A stretch of 64,000 nucleotides of DNA, from the NCBI RefSeq assembly GCF_033807575.1, contig NC_084710.1:24192857-24256856 (forward strand), given 5' to 3'. Positions 11,531 through 23,395 of the stretch are shown here, in pieces. The notes under the pieces are model-generated. The model searched no databases. It was not told the origin of the DNA and was given only the letters and a program-made list of their open reading frames with translations. The stretch's first letter is position 1; every line of letters starts with the position of its first letter. The translations under genes were made by a program, and so were the position numbers. The DNA is from Cydia pomonella. Taxonomy: Eukaryota > Arthropoda > Insecta > Lepidoptera > Tortricidae.

Positions 11531-12002
11531 AAGCTTGAAGGAACTGCCATAGGGACCATTATTCGACGCGAGACGTATAATATATTATTAATCCTGTAAT
11601 GCCCTATATTGCCTAATCCTCATCACAGCCAATACTCATCGGTTATCCATAGACAATGAATATGAGATCCCCGACAAAGGATCCACTGATCATTTTCCGC
11701 GGATCTGCACTTGTTGAGTAATTACATATACTCCGGAGGCCAATTCGAACTCTAAGAATCTTATCTTAATTTGTTACTTATTGCTATCTTCATAAAAAAA
11801 CAATATATTTAGTAATAAATATTGTCTTATTCGACTGCACAAAATCAATATTGAAAAATCGCGTGCGATCATTATCATTAAAATCCCAGCGTGACTTAAA
11901 AAAACACAGTTTAGTGAATTAATAATTTACAAACACACAAAAGTTCATTAACACAAACAGGTTCACATTCACGAAAACTATTCCATTATGTTTAGTATTT
12001 TT

Positions 12003-12074
12003 AGGGTTCCGTAGCCAAATAGGGTTCCGTAGCCAAATGGCATAAAACGGAACCCTTATAGTTTCGCCATGTCC

Positions 12075-12117
<43 letters not shown>

Positions 12118-12738
12118 CGAGGCTTTGCTCCGTGGTCGTTAGTGCTAGAAAGCTGAAATTTGGCATGGATATATAAATCAATACAGCCGACAAAGTCGTA
12201 CAATAAAATCTAAAAAAATAATTTTTTTTAGGGTACCTCCCCTACACGTAAAGTGGGGGTGAATTATTTTTTTCGCTTCAACCCTAGAGTGTGGGGTATC
12301 GTTGGAAAGGTCTTTCAAAACTAATAGGGGTTTTCAAGAAACATTTTTTGATAAAGTGAATATATTCGGAGATAATCGCTCCGAAAGAATAAAAAAATGT
12401 GTCCCCCCCCCTCTAACTTTTGAACCATAGGTCCAAAAAATATGAAAAAAATTGTGGAAGTAGAACTTAAGAAAGAAATTAAATGAAAACTATAGCGGAA
12501 ATGATCAGTTTAGCTGTTTTTGAGTTATCGCAAAAAGTTTTCCCTTCATAGTAAAAAGACTTTAATTAGGTACCTACTGATTATGCAAATTTGCCTATTT
12601 GTTTAACTCGGGTGAAAGGTACCGTTTCATCCCTTGGTTAACAATTTACTATACTTTAAGCTCCAGTTTAGCTTAATGTGACGGAAGAGTAACTACGGAA
12701 CCCTACACTGAGCGTGGCCCGACATGCTCTTGGCCGGT
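12003..12738 (+). repeat. 0.7-kb dispersed repeat with GTCT microsatellite
   Basis: It begins with AGGGTTCCGTAG, which is present twice because of an 18-bp tandem duplication (12003-12038). The inverse CTACGGAACCCT lies at 12693-12704, so the ends form a 12-bp inverted repeat, and a further inverse copy at 12047-12056 makes a 5' hairpin. A GTCT array follows at 12075-12118. No protein is encoded. I recall similar sequence from many insect genomes, but the transposon class is not clear. Confidence 0.6.
12075..12118 (+). repeat. (GTCT)n microsatellite
   Basis: About ten units of GTCT, the last ones interrupted by GTTT. It lies inside the 12.0-12.7 kb repeat. Confidence 0.9.
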
Positions 12739-13032
12739 TTTATTTTTATTGTTTTAATTTTATTATTGAACTTAGTAATATTTGGGAATGGTTCCAAAGA
12801 TTACTCCGTTCGTTCGTTCATTTATTGTTTTTTTTTTTTCAATTATAGATTGCTTTTTATGTTGCTGTTGCTGCCTCAAATAAATAAAATTAAGAAATGT
12901 CGGCGCCTTCTTGTCGTACCAATATACATAAGAGTATCACAAGTGATATCGATAACAAATTAAAATCTATTTTCGAAGCTCTAATTGGCCTCTTCAATCT
13001 TTGAATTATTAATTGAATGCTAAGCGTTCTTA

Positions 13033-13340
13033 CAGGCCAATTCCAACAATATAATGTGATACTGATCTAACATGGATCTGACATCATTCCAATATGAGAT
13101 GGTTCCAAACTCCTCTTGATAATAGAAGTAGGTCCCTACTTAACTCCGATTCGGGCAATTAATACCACTTTGACGTTAGATATGACTTGGATATTTAACA
13201 GATATATGTCCAGAGGACCTGCTAAACTGCGCATTATGTCTACCTTCAACCAAAAACGTAACTTTTGACACTGATAGATCAGTATCATTTATCAATATCA
13301 TATGGAAAGAGATCGAATCACTAAAACTCGAATTGCCTTG
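13033..13340. mobile_element. MITE with TTA target duplication (GGCCAATTC group)
   Basis: The left end is CAGGCCAATTCCAACAA; the right end read inward is CAAGGCAATTCGAG. Both arms carry GATACTGATCTA. It is flanked by TTA on both sides (13030-13032 and 13341-13343). The right arm closely resembles the right arm of the element at 63232-63389. Non-coding. A three-base TTA duplication would fit the PIF/Harbinger group. Confidence 0.7.
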
Positions 13341-13343
13341 TTA

Positions 13344-14111
13344 TAGTTAATCCGATGAGCGAAGCAAATCCCCTCAAATATGCCAGCCTTTAATCGCACT
13401 GGTATAATAATATATATATATCCCATCGAAAACATGATAATATTACATATTATGTAAATGCAACTCTCGCAACGCAAATTTTACCATCGCACGTCGAAAT
13501 GCAGTTTAAACAATACACATACGAACGAGTAAAGAGACGTGTGCGATAGTCATTCTATGTATTAAAAATAAAGATATCTAATATAGACATCGTTTTTAAA
13601 ATAGGCAATTCTATGGAAATTGAGTTCTGTGGACACCTCTCGGGCCCCGCCCGGTACTGACTAACTAAATATATACTACTATAACTGATTTGAAGTAACA
13701 CCTACCGTATGTAAATTAGCGTCTGTGGGTGCGTGCGTTTGTGGGTATAATAATTAAAATAGTTCATAAAGACCTACATATTGATCTGGAAGAGTGTGGC
13801 AACAACGGGTCGGGAATCTCGAGGTCAGCCTTGGCTCACTTCGGCGTGTCGACGCCTCGCCCTGACCCGGCTAAAGGCCGCTGCACATGGTGCGAGTTCC
13901 AACTACGATTTGAGGTGATGCATATCATTGTTCTTCGTGCATAAAACGCCATCGTCTTCCTAATATTGTTCCATTTGCCTCGACTGACTGAACCTAGGAT
14001 CCGCACGGCAACCTAATATTAACAAGGTTATAAGCGACTGCCATCTGACCTTACAATCCAAAGGGAATACTAGGTCTTAAAGGTGTCAAACCCAGATCAT
14101 AGAAATTGATT
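13344..14111. other. no gene recognised
   Basis: A short open stretch at 13729-13944 has no recognisable motif. The rest is AT-rich without assignable features. Confidence 0.35.
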
Positions 14112-14225
14112 TTAGAATTGATCACTTCATGATATGGCTAACCTAATCTGGTTTGATTTTTTCATGGTGGGGCCAATCGATAATTTTATGAAATGATTAC
14201 CACATCATGAAATGATCCATTCTAA
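14112..14225. mobile_element. 114-bp palindromic MITE
   Basis: The left end TTAGAATTGATCACTTCATG and the right end read inward, TTAGAATGGATCATTTCATG, are near-identical inverted copies. Non-coding. Confidence 0.75.
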
Positions 14226-14599
14226 TGCTTCCCTTTACCGACAAATGGTATTTCGTAGTTATGTTTTAATAAAGCCATTGGTATAATATTTTTTGTACTT
14301 GAAAACATCCAATTATCGAAGACTGGACACTGCTTAGTTGATAACCCTTCTATATACCTTCCTTTATGCGACGTGTAGTAAAGTCCTCTTGCCGTATAAA
14401 TCGCCCTTTACACTGTGACAACACGTCCGCGCCGCATTGAATTAGCTACGTGCAGAAATAAACAGACTTTTCCATCACTGCATACTAAACTTTATACTTA
14501 CCTACTGGATAAAGTGCAGAAGGCTCAAAGATTCATTATTAACTCGATGCTTAAGGTTATATTCGGATGGCGACTGGAGGAGCGTTTAGGTGCCGTTCG

Positions 14600-14695
14600 A
14601 ATGTCAACTGCAGCTACATTACTGCTGTGACAAACGTCACCTGTTTTATTAACAAAACAACGACGCCGCAACATTAAGGCGGCTGCAGTTGACAT
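14600..14695. repeat. inverted repeat
   Basis: ATGTCAACTGCAGC at the left is exactly inverted at 14682-14695, with a short spacer. Probably a MITE remnant. Confidence 0.55.
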
Positions 14696-16640
14696 CCATG
14701 TATTTCAGATGTGACAAAGTACATACATCAAAGTACATTGCAACGTCCTCAAAAATCATTAAATGCCAGCCTAGCATGTTGTTTTATAATTTTACACGCA
14801 GTCCCAACAAACGATAATGAAAATAATTATCAATCCCATTCCAAAATGAAGTGTCCGCGCTGTCATGCAATATTAAAGCGCAATTAACTGAAAGCGGCGT
14901 GGCCCGCCAATCACAATTTCCTAAATGAAAAGCTTTTCAGCTGACCCCGTTAATTGACAGCTACTAATGTAGCCGGCACTGGAAACGACGAGACATTGCT
15001 AGAAGAAAGTTCAGACCTTGAGAGTAACACCAGATAACAACATTCAATATTTAAAATATATTAATCGAGATAAATAATTAAATATTATAGGAAATTAATA
15101 CACTAATTGAGAAAGTCCCACTGTAAGCTCAATAAGGCTTACACCAATAAGTAGTGCATTTTACAATTAATATTAGTCCAAATATGGCTAGCGCATAGTG
15201 TTTAAAAAAGGACTTTTGTTAATAATTCACCAGCAGTTCCACTTCACTAGATGATGCCTTTCCAGATCTATTTAACCATTTTTGACCAGTCAGGCAACAT
15301 AAGGATCTAACCGAATTAAGAACTTCTTTATTTTCAAATCAGTTAGTGAAAGTAAAATGTAAGAGGCCCTTATCAATTTTGTCGCAAAAATGTCAAATTG
15401 ATAGATTTAGTCGATAAAATTGTACACCTTTTGTAAACGATTAGAAATAACAAAGACTGGTTTCTATTTGCATGTCTTGTTATTTTTCATTTTAATAAAT
15501 CATTTTTTTAAAACATACTCACTTATTTAGTAATGTTTTTTTTCTGACGGACGTTGACGGATTTGTAAATTTCGTCAAGTTTGGACTGCTAAAAATGGTC
15601 ATTTTGTATTACACATATCCAGTACTTCAACTTTAATAAACTAAATTTTTATTATTATAAATTTGAAGTATTGTAAATGAAATAAGTCACAATTTCTCTG
15701 AAAATCGACTTAATTTCGACGTAATTTTGATACTTAAACAATCTACACCATTTGCTGAAGCTGTTCTTATACATCATTTTGAATAATTTATCATCATAAT
15801 TTTTTGATGAATTTTTAAAAACTGTCCCTTCTCGTCACATATCACCGGGGACGCACGCTGCGACCTCATTATTATAAGGCAAGATGAGACGTGCTAATAG
15901 CAACCAATACTTGTTATTTAGATATTAAGTAACAAAAGATGCACAATTTCAACGATAATAATCTAAATCTATAAATTTTACATTTTTGCTCTAAAATCGT
16001 ACCAGGCTCTTAAGTCGTCTCTTGCATTTTGAAAAAAAAAAGTCCTGTTTCGGTACCAAAACTAATCAAATCCTCAAACTAAGTGACCTCATTTTTGTGC
16101 TGGGCCAGTTGCATGAGATTTTTATTTGCTGACGTTCTGTGTCATGTCTATGGGGTTTTTGACTCTTCTATAATTATTATGTAATGGCTGGAAGATGTTT
16201 TGAGCTGGCTATAACCGGTTTCGCGTCTGCTCGCTCGCCTTAATGAGCCTTGAGGTTAGGTAAACAACGGGAGTTTACTGCAAACTTCATTACTGGCCAC
16301 AAGCATGTTTGCTAACAATTTTGTTGGTTAATAAAGCTGGAAAACTAACTATTCGTTAAATGTAATTTTATAGAAGAGCGAAGAAAATGTATCTTTATGA
16401 TACGCAAATGGTCCCGAGGCTTTGTACTGATAAAACGCACAGTCAGCGAAACTATTAGCTTAGCACCTCTGCTATTTGTATGCAATCTAAATACCTCAAA
16501 AATAGAAGCCGTAAAACTGATTCCTTACGGTTATTGTACGGTCGCTGTTTTTAATCTATTTTTTCATCAAACAGGTAAGTCTGCAAGCAATATTATAAAT
16601 TAAAAAAGGTGGGAATGGAAATAATTCGCACGCCTCGGTG
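14696..16640. other. no gene recognised
   Basis: Very AT-rich sequence with no convincing coding frame. One small inverted pair around 15613-15670 (ACTTCAACTTTA against its inverse) is noted. Confidence 0.35.
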
Positions 16641-16644
16641 GTAG

Positions 16645-16720
16645 GCTTCGGTAGCTCAGTTGGTCGAGAGCGATTGGACCGGTGTTCCTAAAGGTCGCAA
16701 GTTCGAGTCTTACCCAAAGC
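16645..16720 (+). repeat. degenerate tRNA-like SINE head
   Basis: A tRNA-like sequence. The acceptor GCTTCGG pairs with CCAAAGC except for one C:A mismatch, and the D arm GCTC/GAGC is intact. A B box GTTCGAGTC lies in a T arm that has one mismatch. The anticodon stem (TTGGA against TCCTA) is imperfect and the loop lacks the expected T before the anticodon. I read it as a tRNA-derived SINE or a pseudo-tRNA, not a functional gene. Confidence 0.6.
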
Positions 16721-17210
16721 CGTGTATTTTTAAATTGTTCCTTTACTTTAGAAAATTGTCGCGGTTTTTAATAATTGCGCTTTTAATCTAATTAGGTTTA
16801 TTATTAGACCTAAAGGTCTATGAAATGTGGCGTTCTATGGCTAAAAATGTGGCGTCACTTGCGTTGATGAGCATAAGAACCCTTTTACCTTATAAGCATG
16901 GAACGCCACTAATGTCCAACGTCAAGAAATCTTCTTCTCTCGTCTTGGTGGGGGCATGGTCGTGCCCTCAGATTAAACTGTATCAGTCGAAGAAGTACAC
17001 CTTTTTCTTTCCACAGCTGCAGTACACGCCCGCATAGCTGAATTGAATATGTATGTGGACACAGCAAAAGCTTATTTATTTGCATCAAACGTGCCCATAT
17101 GTCTCGGTATCTGTGATCTGCATTCGCAACGCCGTGTAATACATACTCGTACAACCGGAGCGGAGCGACGCGACTCGGACACCGGATTAACAGCAAGATT
17201 AAGACGGGGC

Positions 17211-17344
17211 TATAATATATATATATAAATCTTCGTCAAAGTTTGCCTAAAAGTGGTAAGTAAGGAGTAGCAGACGTTTTCTTGCATGACGGTCCCGGCC
17301 TTGTTCGGCGACGGCCCGGGCCACGGGGCCGGCGGGAGGGACAG
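17211..17344 (+). other. candidate promoter and first coding exon
   Basis: An AT run CTATAATATATATATATAAA (from 17210) is followed about 75 bases later by ATG at 17286-17288. It opens a GC-rich frame of 19 codons plus two bases, rich in Gly and Pro. That frame ends at AG/GTGAGC at 17344/17345, a good 5' splice-donor match. The block is markedly GC-rich compared with its flanks. This could be a short first exon of a host gene, but no downstream exon was recognised here and the GC-rich run continues past the donor. Speculative. Confidence 0.2.
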
Positions 17345-18540
17345 GTGAGCCTTGAGCCGCGGCCAAAACCGCCGGCCCCGAGCGCATGCTTGATTCATTT
17401 CCGGATTTCGGCATTTCCTTTCCTGCACCTTCCCTTCTTTCGGCTCCCTGACACAGCCGGCTGAAAAATAAATAGTGTGTTTTAGTTTTTAAGATATATT
17501 TTATGATATGTATGCTAGTTTTAAGGTATTTATCTATGGGCCCATAGTTGCCTGAAAATAAAGATTTTAATATTTTTATACGGGATTTTCATCCCATAGC
17601 CAAATTTTGCGGACTATATAGCGATATACATACTTAAATAGGTACCTATTTTGCACTGCGACATGGGATTCTTCAAGAAGCGGGTATTTATGGGTCTCAA
17701 CGGTTCGCAACGCACAACTGGCTCCTCTTGTTGCTTGTGTTCATTGGCGACAGTGATCGCTTCCAATCGGGCGGCTCATCTGCTCGTTTGTTGATTATTA
17801 CATGAAAAAAGTCATGCTGAGCAACTTTTACAATTATTAGCAAGTGTACTAACCAACCAATCATCAGCGCTTCGTTTTCTTTGGAAAGAACCATCATGTG
17901 ACCACCGATTAGCCGCCATAGAAAATGACGTGTCGGACGCCTCGGCCGGGGCACGGGCCAGTCTACCTAGCGTGAGTTAAAGTTCATTAAAGAGTATAAC
18001 TTAAGTTATAGATATGTATATGAAATATTTAAAATTGTGTTTCTCGGTTTAATTTTCCACTTATACTTATCGTGACTACCGCGACTATTGTGACTGTCGT
18101 ACCTACTGTTCTGGCAGATATATAATTATATATTAAGCTGAAAATAGCACATTCAAAATTCTAAAATTTGATAGCGATTTAATTTCAATATATTGGTGCA
18201 TTAAAATCACATACCTACACTCGTGAAGGGTTGGGTTACGTTAGGTAAGAAAGTGAATGTGATTTTAGTTTGGCGATGTACATACTACGCCGAGAGTTGC
18301 ATTACGCACGTGGTGTGACACGGCCTTCATAGTGGCCTTTAGCCTGCAGCAAACGATATCTCAGCCTTGGACACGCGCCAAAGCCTTATGTCTAATGCTG
18401 CGTGCGTGGTAAATACGGGCCGTGTAGTCAACTATCTATGCAGCCTAGTACGTAGTGTACAAATGTTTATGACTGCTGGCGGGCTGCGTCACGTACTGCA
18501 CTGGTGGTTGCAAGCTCCCTTCCTGTAGCTAACAATAACT
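17345..18540. other. no gene recognised
   Basis: The GC-rich island tails off near 17460. Beyond it nothing is assignable. An open frame at 17697-17954 (minus) has no recognisable motif. Confidence 0.35.
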
Positions 18541-18542
18541 CA

Positions 18543-18605
18543 CAGGCCAATTCGAACGTACGCTTATTTGACACGCGTTAAAGACACATATCGGAGATAT
18601 GCTTA
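18543..18605. mobile_element. MITE end (GGCCAATTCG group)
   Basis: CACAGGCCAATTCGAACGTA is the terminal motif of the shared-end MITE group. The partner end was not found nearby, so this is probably an eroded copy. Confidence 0.5.
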
Positions 18606-18696
18606 GACTGCGTGTAATCCCTATGTAGCGTACTGGTTGCCTTCCTCTGCTAATAACATAATTATGTCAGCTTGTTACAAGCCATGGCCCTTACTC

Positions 18697-18795
18697 TCAA
18701 CTTAAAGGTCGGAAACGTACTTGCAACTCCTCTGGTGGCGACGGTAATTGCCTACTAACAGGCAATTGTCTGCTCGTTTGCCTCCTTTATATTAT
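18697..18795 (+). repeat. SINE 3' fragment related to family 2
   Basis: It contains GTCGGAAACG, TTGCAACTCCTCTGG and TGTCTGCTCGTTTGCCTCC, in the same order as the 3' half of family 2 SINE-like copies at 745-1027 and 37165-37430. Confidence 0.5.
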
Positions 18796-19441
18796 TGCAC
18801 GCTACCCGCACGCCTACCACTATTTAAACCATTCTATATAAATTTACTTTGCTACTAACAACAGCGCGATTGATCCACCAGCTAGTGGACGTTACATCAT
18901 TGCAATAAGATTAAATAAGGTACAACGGTACGAATGTACTCGGGTGTGGAGTACTCGGGTCGGGATGGACACGTCCGCAAATGTTTGAGCGTGACCACAC
19001 GTGAGGCGAGATCGGGACTGTTCGTTTTGTTCCAGCTTCAATTATGATCCCGTTTTTAAGATAGTATAGTATACCTGTAATAACGTCTCACCAAAGGAAA
19101 AATACGCTCTATATCATAAATAATAAAAATAATAAAAAAATAAATGGCGCGCTCTCACTGCTCTTAAAATAAAATGATGTTAAGTATTATTGCATGTTTT
19201 GTCATGCAATATACATATTATTGCAGTTAAGAGTCGTCGTCAATTTTATCGTAATATTAGTTTACAATTTAGACAATTTTAGTTTGCGATATTAATGTGC
19301 AATATTGACATGTCAGCAAATAGGGTGAGGTGTGTTGCGGCAAGACTAAGGTTTTGAACCTAAGGCCTTTGTTTTAAAGTCGGCGTTGAAATAAAAGTTA
19401 AAGGCGATTATTTTTTATATTTTTTTCTTTAAACGTATCCA
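18796..19441. other. no gene recognised
   Basis: No coding frame or clear repeat border is visible. Confidence 0.35.
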
Positions 19442-19596
19442 GAGCCCGATTCGGATTCAGCAACTTGATACGGTTTTGATACGATCTTCAACGATCGCCT
19501 TGATGGTTGGCGTGCAATTTATTTCGTGGGCGATCTTCAATGTTGTATCAAAATAAGATCAAAACCATGACAAGTTATTTAATCTGAATTGGGCTC
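19442..19596. mobile_element. palindromic MITE, TTGATACGGTTTTGAT family
   Basis: The left arm begins GAGCCCGATTCGGATTCAGC and the right, read inward, GGAGCCCAATTCAGATTAAA. Both continue into AACTTG...GGTTTTGAT, and TTTGATAC lies near the arm ends. Related copies lie at 23763-23922, 35505-35688, 36813-37007 and 40605-40785. Non-coding. Confidence 0.8.
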
Positions 19597-20854
19597 CAGG
19601 GATTGATTTCATAGTCTTATAGTTCAACAAAACTTACGGCCGGGCTGAAAGGGCGAAACACACAGGTTAAGTACTACAGTATAAATTCGCTTTTAAGGCA
19701 AACATCGTATTTGTCAGGAAACACAACGAGTGGCATTCCTTAACTTGGCACATATGTGAGACCACTGCACATTGGTTTTTACGATCCGCAGATAAACAGG
19801 TGGTAATCCGAAACGTGCGGCCGTAAACCTACACCCCCTACCCTTTCCATCAGCCTTTCTACCTACCACTACCTACACGCCCCTCCCTTTCCAACACCCT
19901 TTCTACCTACCACTACTCCTCCACGCTCGCCGCAGCATATCTTGAGGAACACTCCTCTGGAAGTCTGCAATAATGTTGGAAATAAAAGCTGCCACGGCGT
20001 CGTCCACTTACCTTAATATTACGTGTGACCCTCGTGTGACGTTTTTATTTTAGTTTATTTTTATAACAAGCTTTTATTTAACTTGCAATATTTGGGAAAA
20101 ATCTTCCAGGCAATATTTGACTCAATTCCCATTATTCGATTGAGCTGAAGCTTCACATACATAATTATGTAAGTTGTGTGACAATGCAATTTTATTTGTA
20201 TGGGTATATTATTACGACAAACAAAAAGTAAGTATTTAAAAGATGCTTAACAAGCTATTGTTTTTATTCTTCTTTCTTCATTTCTTTGACGTGATTATAT
20301 CTATTTTAACATTATCTAACTCAACTAACCAACCAACTGAACCTTTCGAGGACATACGTTACAAGAATACTAACATACTTTGCCTTTGTGTAGTCGGCTT
20401 AAACCTGTACTTGATAGTACAGAGTGGCAGCAACTGGTGCTATCTGTCAATAATCCTTGTGAGCCCCAAAGACTGACCTACGAGTGGGCGGCAGTAAGCA
20501 ACCTTCTATAGGTCATGTCGTTTACGATGACGCACAGATTTGTCAAATCTAACCTTTAGTAGCATGACAATAGGAGTTAAAGCACGTGTCGTCGTGAATA
20601 ACACGGTCTGTTATATCATATCTGGAGGTCTATTGGAACTTATCAAAGTCTTATCAAAGCGAATTCGGAACTAGCCCTATTTATATATATATATATATAC
20701 GAAAAGTTGTTCAATATTATATTACATTTGTTTATGTAACATAGTCACACCTAAATGTACCATGTACTAAGTCATGGCTTATTTAATTGTTCACAAAATA
20801 AATCTAAAACAACCATTCCTAAACGCTGTTCAGGCGCATGATGGAAATAAACAT
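19597..20854. other. no gene recognised
   Basis: A small open frame at 20243-20476 has a hydrophobic N terminus but no identifiable family. A short TA run lies at 20680-20699. Nothing else can be supported. Confidence 0.3.
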
Positions 20855-20950
20855 TACTTTTTTATTTTATTAAGGAAAACAAACACAAACAGCACCATTT
20901 AAACATAAAATTAATACAGTAGTACAATAGGTGGGCACTTTCTAACACAA
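20855..20950 (-). mobile_element. LINE 3' end remnant
   Basis: On the minus strand this has the look of a LINE 3' UTR ending in AATAAAATAAAAAAG, with a pyrimidine/purine-biased lead-in. It has no coding part. The assignment rests on resemblance to known insect LINE tails. Confidence 0.35.
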
Positions 20951-21387
20951 ATCATTATCACTCAGTTAGTATTGTTAGGTATATAGATAAATGCGACCAC
21001 CACTCATATCAACAATGAAGCAACATTTTTGATACCATACGATTCACTCCAACATCGCTCTTTACTCCTTAATATATGCGAGATGCACTGCGAAAGATGT
21101 CAAAATGTTATCAATTTGTACTCGTAAAGTTCAAATGGAGCTCCTTACACTATCGAGTGTGGAAATATAGCAGCACTTAGAATTTCAAAAATATGTCACG
21201 GGGTCTACCCGTAATAAGGCCGTACATATTTAACACGGAGAGTGCAGTATATTTATAGTCGACTGTTCGGAGAGGATGAAACGGGATGAAAGTTTAATGT
21301 GGAACATTTGGGATGCCGGTGCGTAGACGCGGGCGAGCTTAGTGGGAGTTTAAAATTCATAAGAAGATTTTTACTTGCCTTACACGT
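20951..21387. other. no gene recognised
   Basis: No assignable feature. The last bases are the outside flank of the LINE insertion that follows. Confidence 0.4.
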
Positions 21388-21399
21388 GGGTAAAGATAA
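21388..21399. repeat. LINE target-site duplication, 3' copy
   Basis: GGGTAAAGATAA here is identical to 23396-23407. The two copies bracket the LINE at 21400-23395. Confidence 0.8.
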
Positions 21400-23395
21400 C
21401 TAACTAACTATCGTGGCGCAGTGATCCAAAGAGGGTCTTGGCCTCCAAAACGAGAGAATGCCACCTGTCCCGATCCTGTGCCACTTCCTGCCAGTTGTCG
21501 GCTTTGAGTTGGCACAGATCCGCCTGTACACTGTCGCTCCAGCGGTATCTGGGCCGACCCACTGGACGGCGACCAGTCGGTTGTCCCAAATAAGCTCTCT
21601 TAACACCTCGATCCTCACCCATCCTCAGTAAATGGCCGAACCAGCGAAGTCTGTGGCATTTCGTTTCGCCGATGATATTGGGTTCGGCCACTAACTCCTC
21701 GATTTCGGCATTCTTACGGATCCTCCAGGTGCCGTCATCTCTTTTGATAGGTCCCAGGATCTTCCGTAACACCTTTCTTTCCGCTACCAGGAGCTGACTC
21801 TCTTCTTTCAGTGTTAGTGTCCAAGCTTCGCAGCCATACATAAGGATTGGTCTTATTATAGTTTTATATACCCGTAACTTAGTATTTCTGCTGAGAAGCT
21901 TGGACGCCAACACCTTATGGAGGGCTGCGCTGCATCGCAGGGCGTTTTGGATGCGTATATTGATCTCCTCCTCTCTGGTGTTTGTGTCGGTAATCGTGCA
22001 TCCGAGGTACCGAAATTTGTCAACTCCGCGATAAACGGTGCCTCCAACATGAAGACTGTCACGCTTGACGCGTGTGTTTTTGTACCGTTTCATGTGGAGG
22101 TATTCGGTTTTCGACTGGTTGATCCTGAGACCTATCATAGAAGCCTCTCGTTCCAGGACACTAGCTGCTTCCGCCACTTGTTCACGGCTTTCCCCTAATA
22201 AAGCTAGGTCGTCGGCGTACCCTACCACCTTGTGCTTGCCGTTCAACTCAACTCCTATGTCCAATTCTAGTACTTTTCGGACAACATGTTCAAGAGCTAG
22301 GTTGAAGAGCACAGGTGATAGAGCATCCCCTTGCTTTAGACCGGTAGTCACCGTGAATTCCTCTGACAACTCGCCGCCTACTTTAACTCGCATCCTGCTT
22401 TCCCTCGTTGCTGTGGTGATTATGGCTACTAGTTTTTTGGGGATGTTGAAATTTGCAAGAATGAAGTACAAGGTGCACCTGTCTATACTGTCATAGGCCT
22501 TTGTGAAGTCCACAAACAGCGAATGGATGCTTTGTGCGTACTCCCACTTCTTCTGCATTAGCTGTTTGAGCAAGAAAATCTGGTCCATCGTGCTGCGATA
22601 GTCTCCGAGGATTTTTTCAGCATATGGCTCTATCCTCTTTAGCAACACGTTGGACAAGACTTTGTACGCTGTTGTGAGCAAAGCAATCCCTCGATAGTTT
22701 GTGCACTTCTTTTTTGAGCCTTTTTTGTGGACAGGACATATGACTCCTACGTTCCATTCCTGCGGTTGTTCTTCCAGTTCCCAGATCTTCAGCAAAAGCT
22801 CGTATACTTTAGATTGCACTGCACCACCACTGCTTTTCCATATTTCTGATGGCAGCCCGTCAATGCCAGGAGCTTTATTGTTCTTTAGACGCATAATCGC
22901 TTGACGGACTTCATCAAAACTGGGAGGGCTGACTTCTACATTTACAGTTTCGGGACTATTGAAGTCAGGAGCTGGTGTATCTAAAGGGGAGCAGTTCAGG
23001 AGATCTTGGAAATATTCTTTCCACATACTCTTTATCTCGGTGCTGGAAGTAACAAGGTTTCCGCTGTCGTCTTCGAGGAATTGAGTAACGGGCTGATAGC
23101 CTTTCTTAAAGTTACTTATCTCTTTAAAGAACTTCCTCGATTGGCTTCCTCTTATCAGAGTTTCCATCTCCCTTACTATGCCGCTCAGGTGTTCCCTTTT
23201 GGCTCGTTTTATGACTCTTTTGGCCTCCACTTGAAGGTGCTTGTGCGTGGCCCTAAATTGTGCATTTTGTTCAGCAAGTACTTTGCATTTCCTCCTTTCC
23301 TCTATGATCTTTTCACATTCATTATTCCACCATTTCTTTCTTCTCTTCTTTCTCCTACCACCAATGACTTTTCGTGCCGCTTTCGTCGGCGGTTC
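21400..23395 (-). mobile_element. 5'-truncated LINE insertion
   Basis: This 1996-bp non-LTR retrotransposon copy lies between identical 12-bp duplications. Read on the minus strand it starts in the linker between endonuclease and reverse transcriptase, so the endonuclease domain was lost by 5' truncation. It ends just after the stop codon in TTAG repeats and has almost no 3' UTR. A short 3' tail of tandem repeats is typical of target-primed insertion. Confidence 0.85.

Noticed and set aside
11919..12203. Minus-strand protein with TDRQ repeats
   Set aside because: The repeat DRQT is only the translated GTCT microsatellite.
12724..12963. Small membrane protein frame
   Set aside because: The hydrophobic run comes from T-rich low-complexity sequence at the end of a dispersed repeat.
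16645..16720. Functional tRNA gene
   Set aside because: Acceptor, anticodon and T stems each carry a mismatch, and the anticodon loop lacks the conserved T. It fits a SINE head better.
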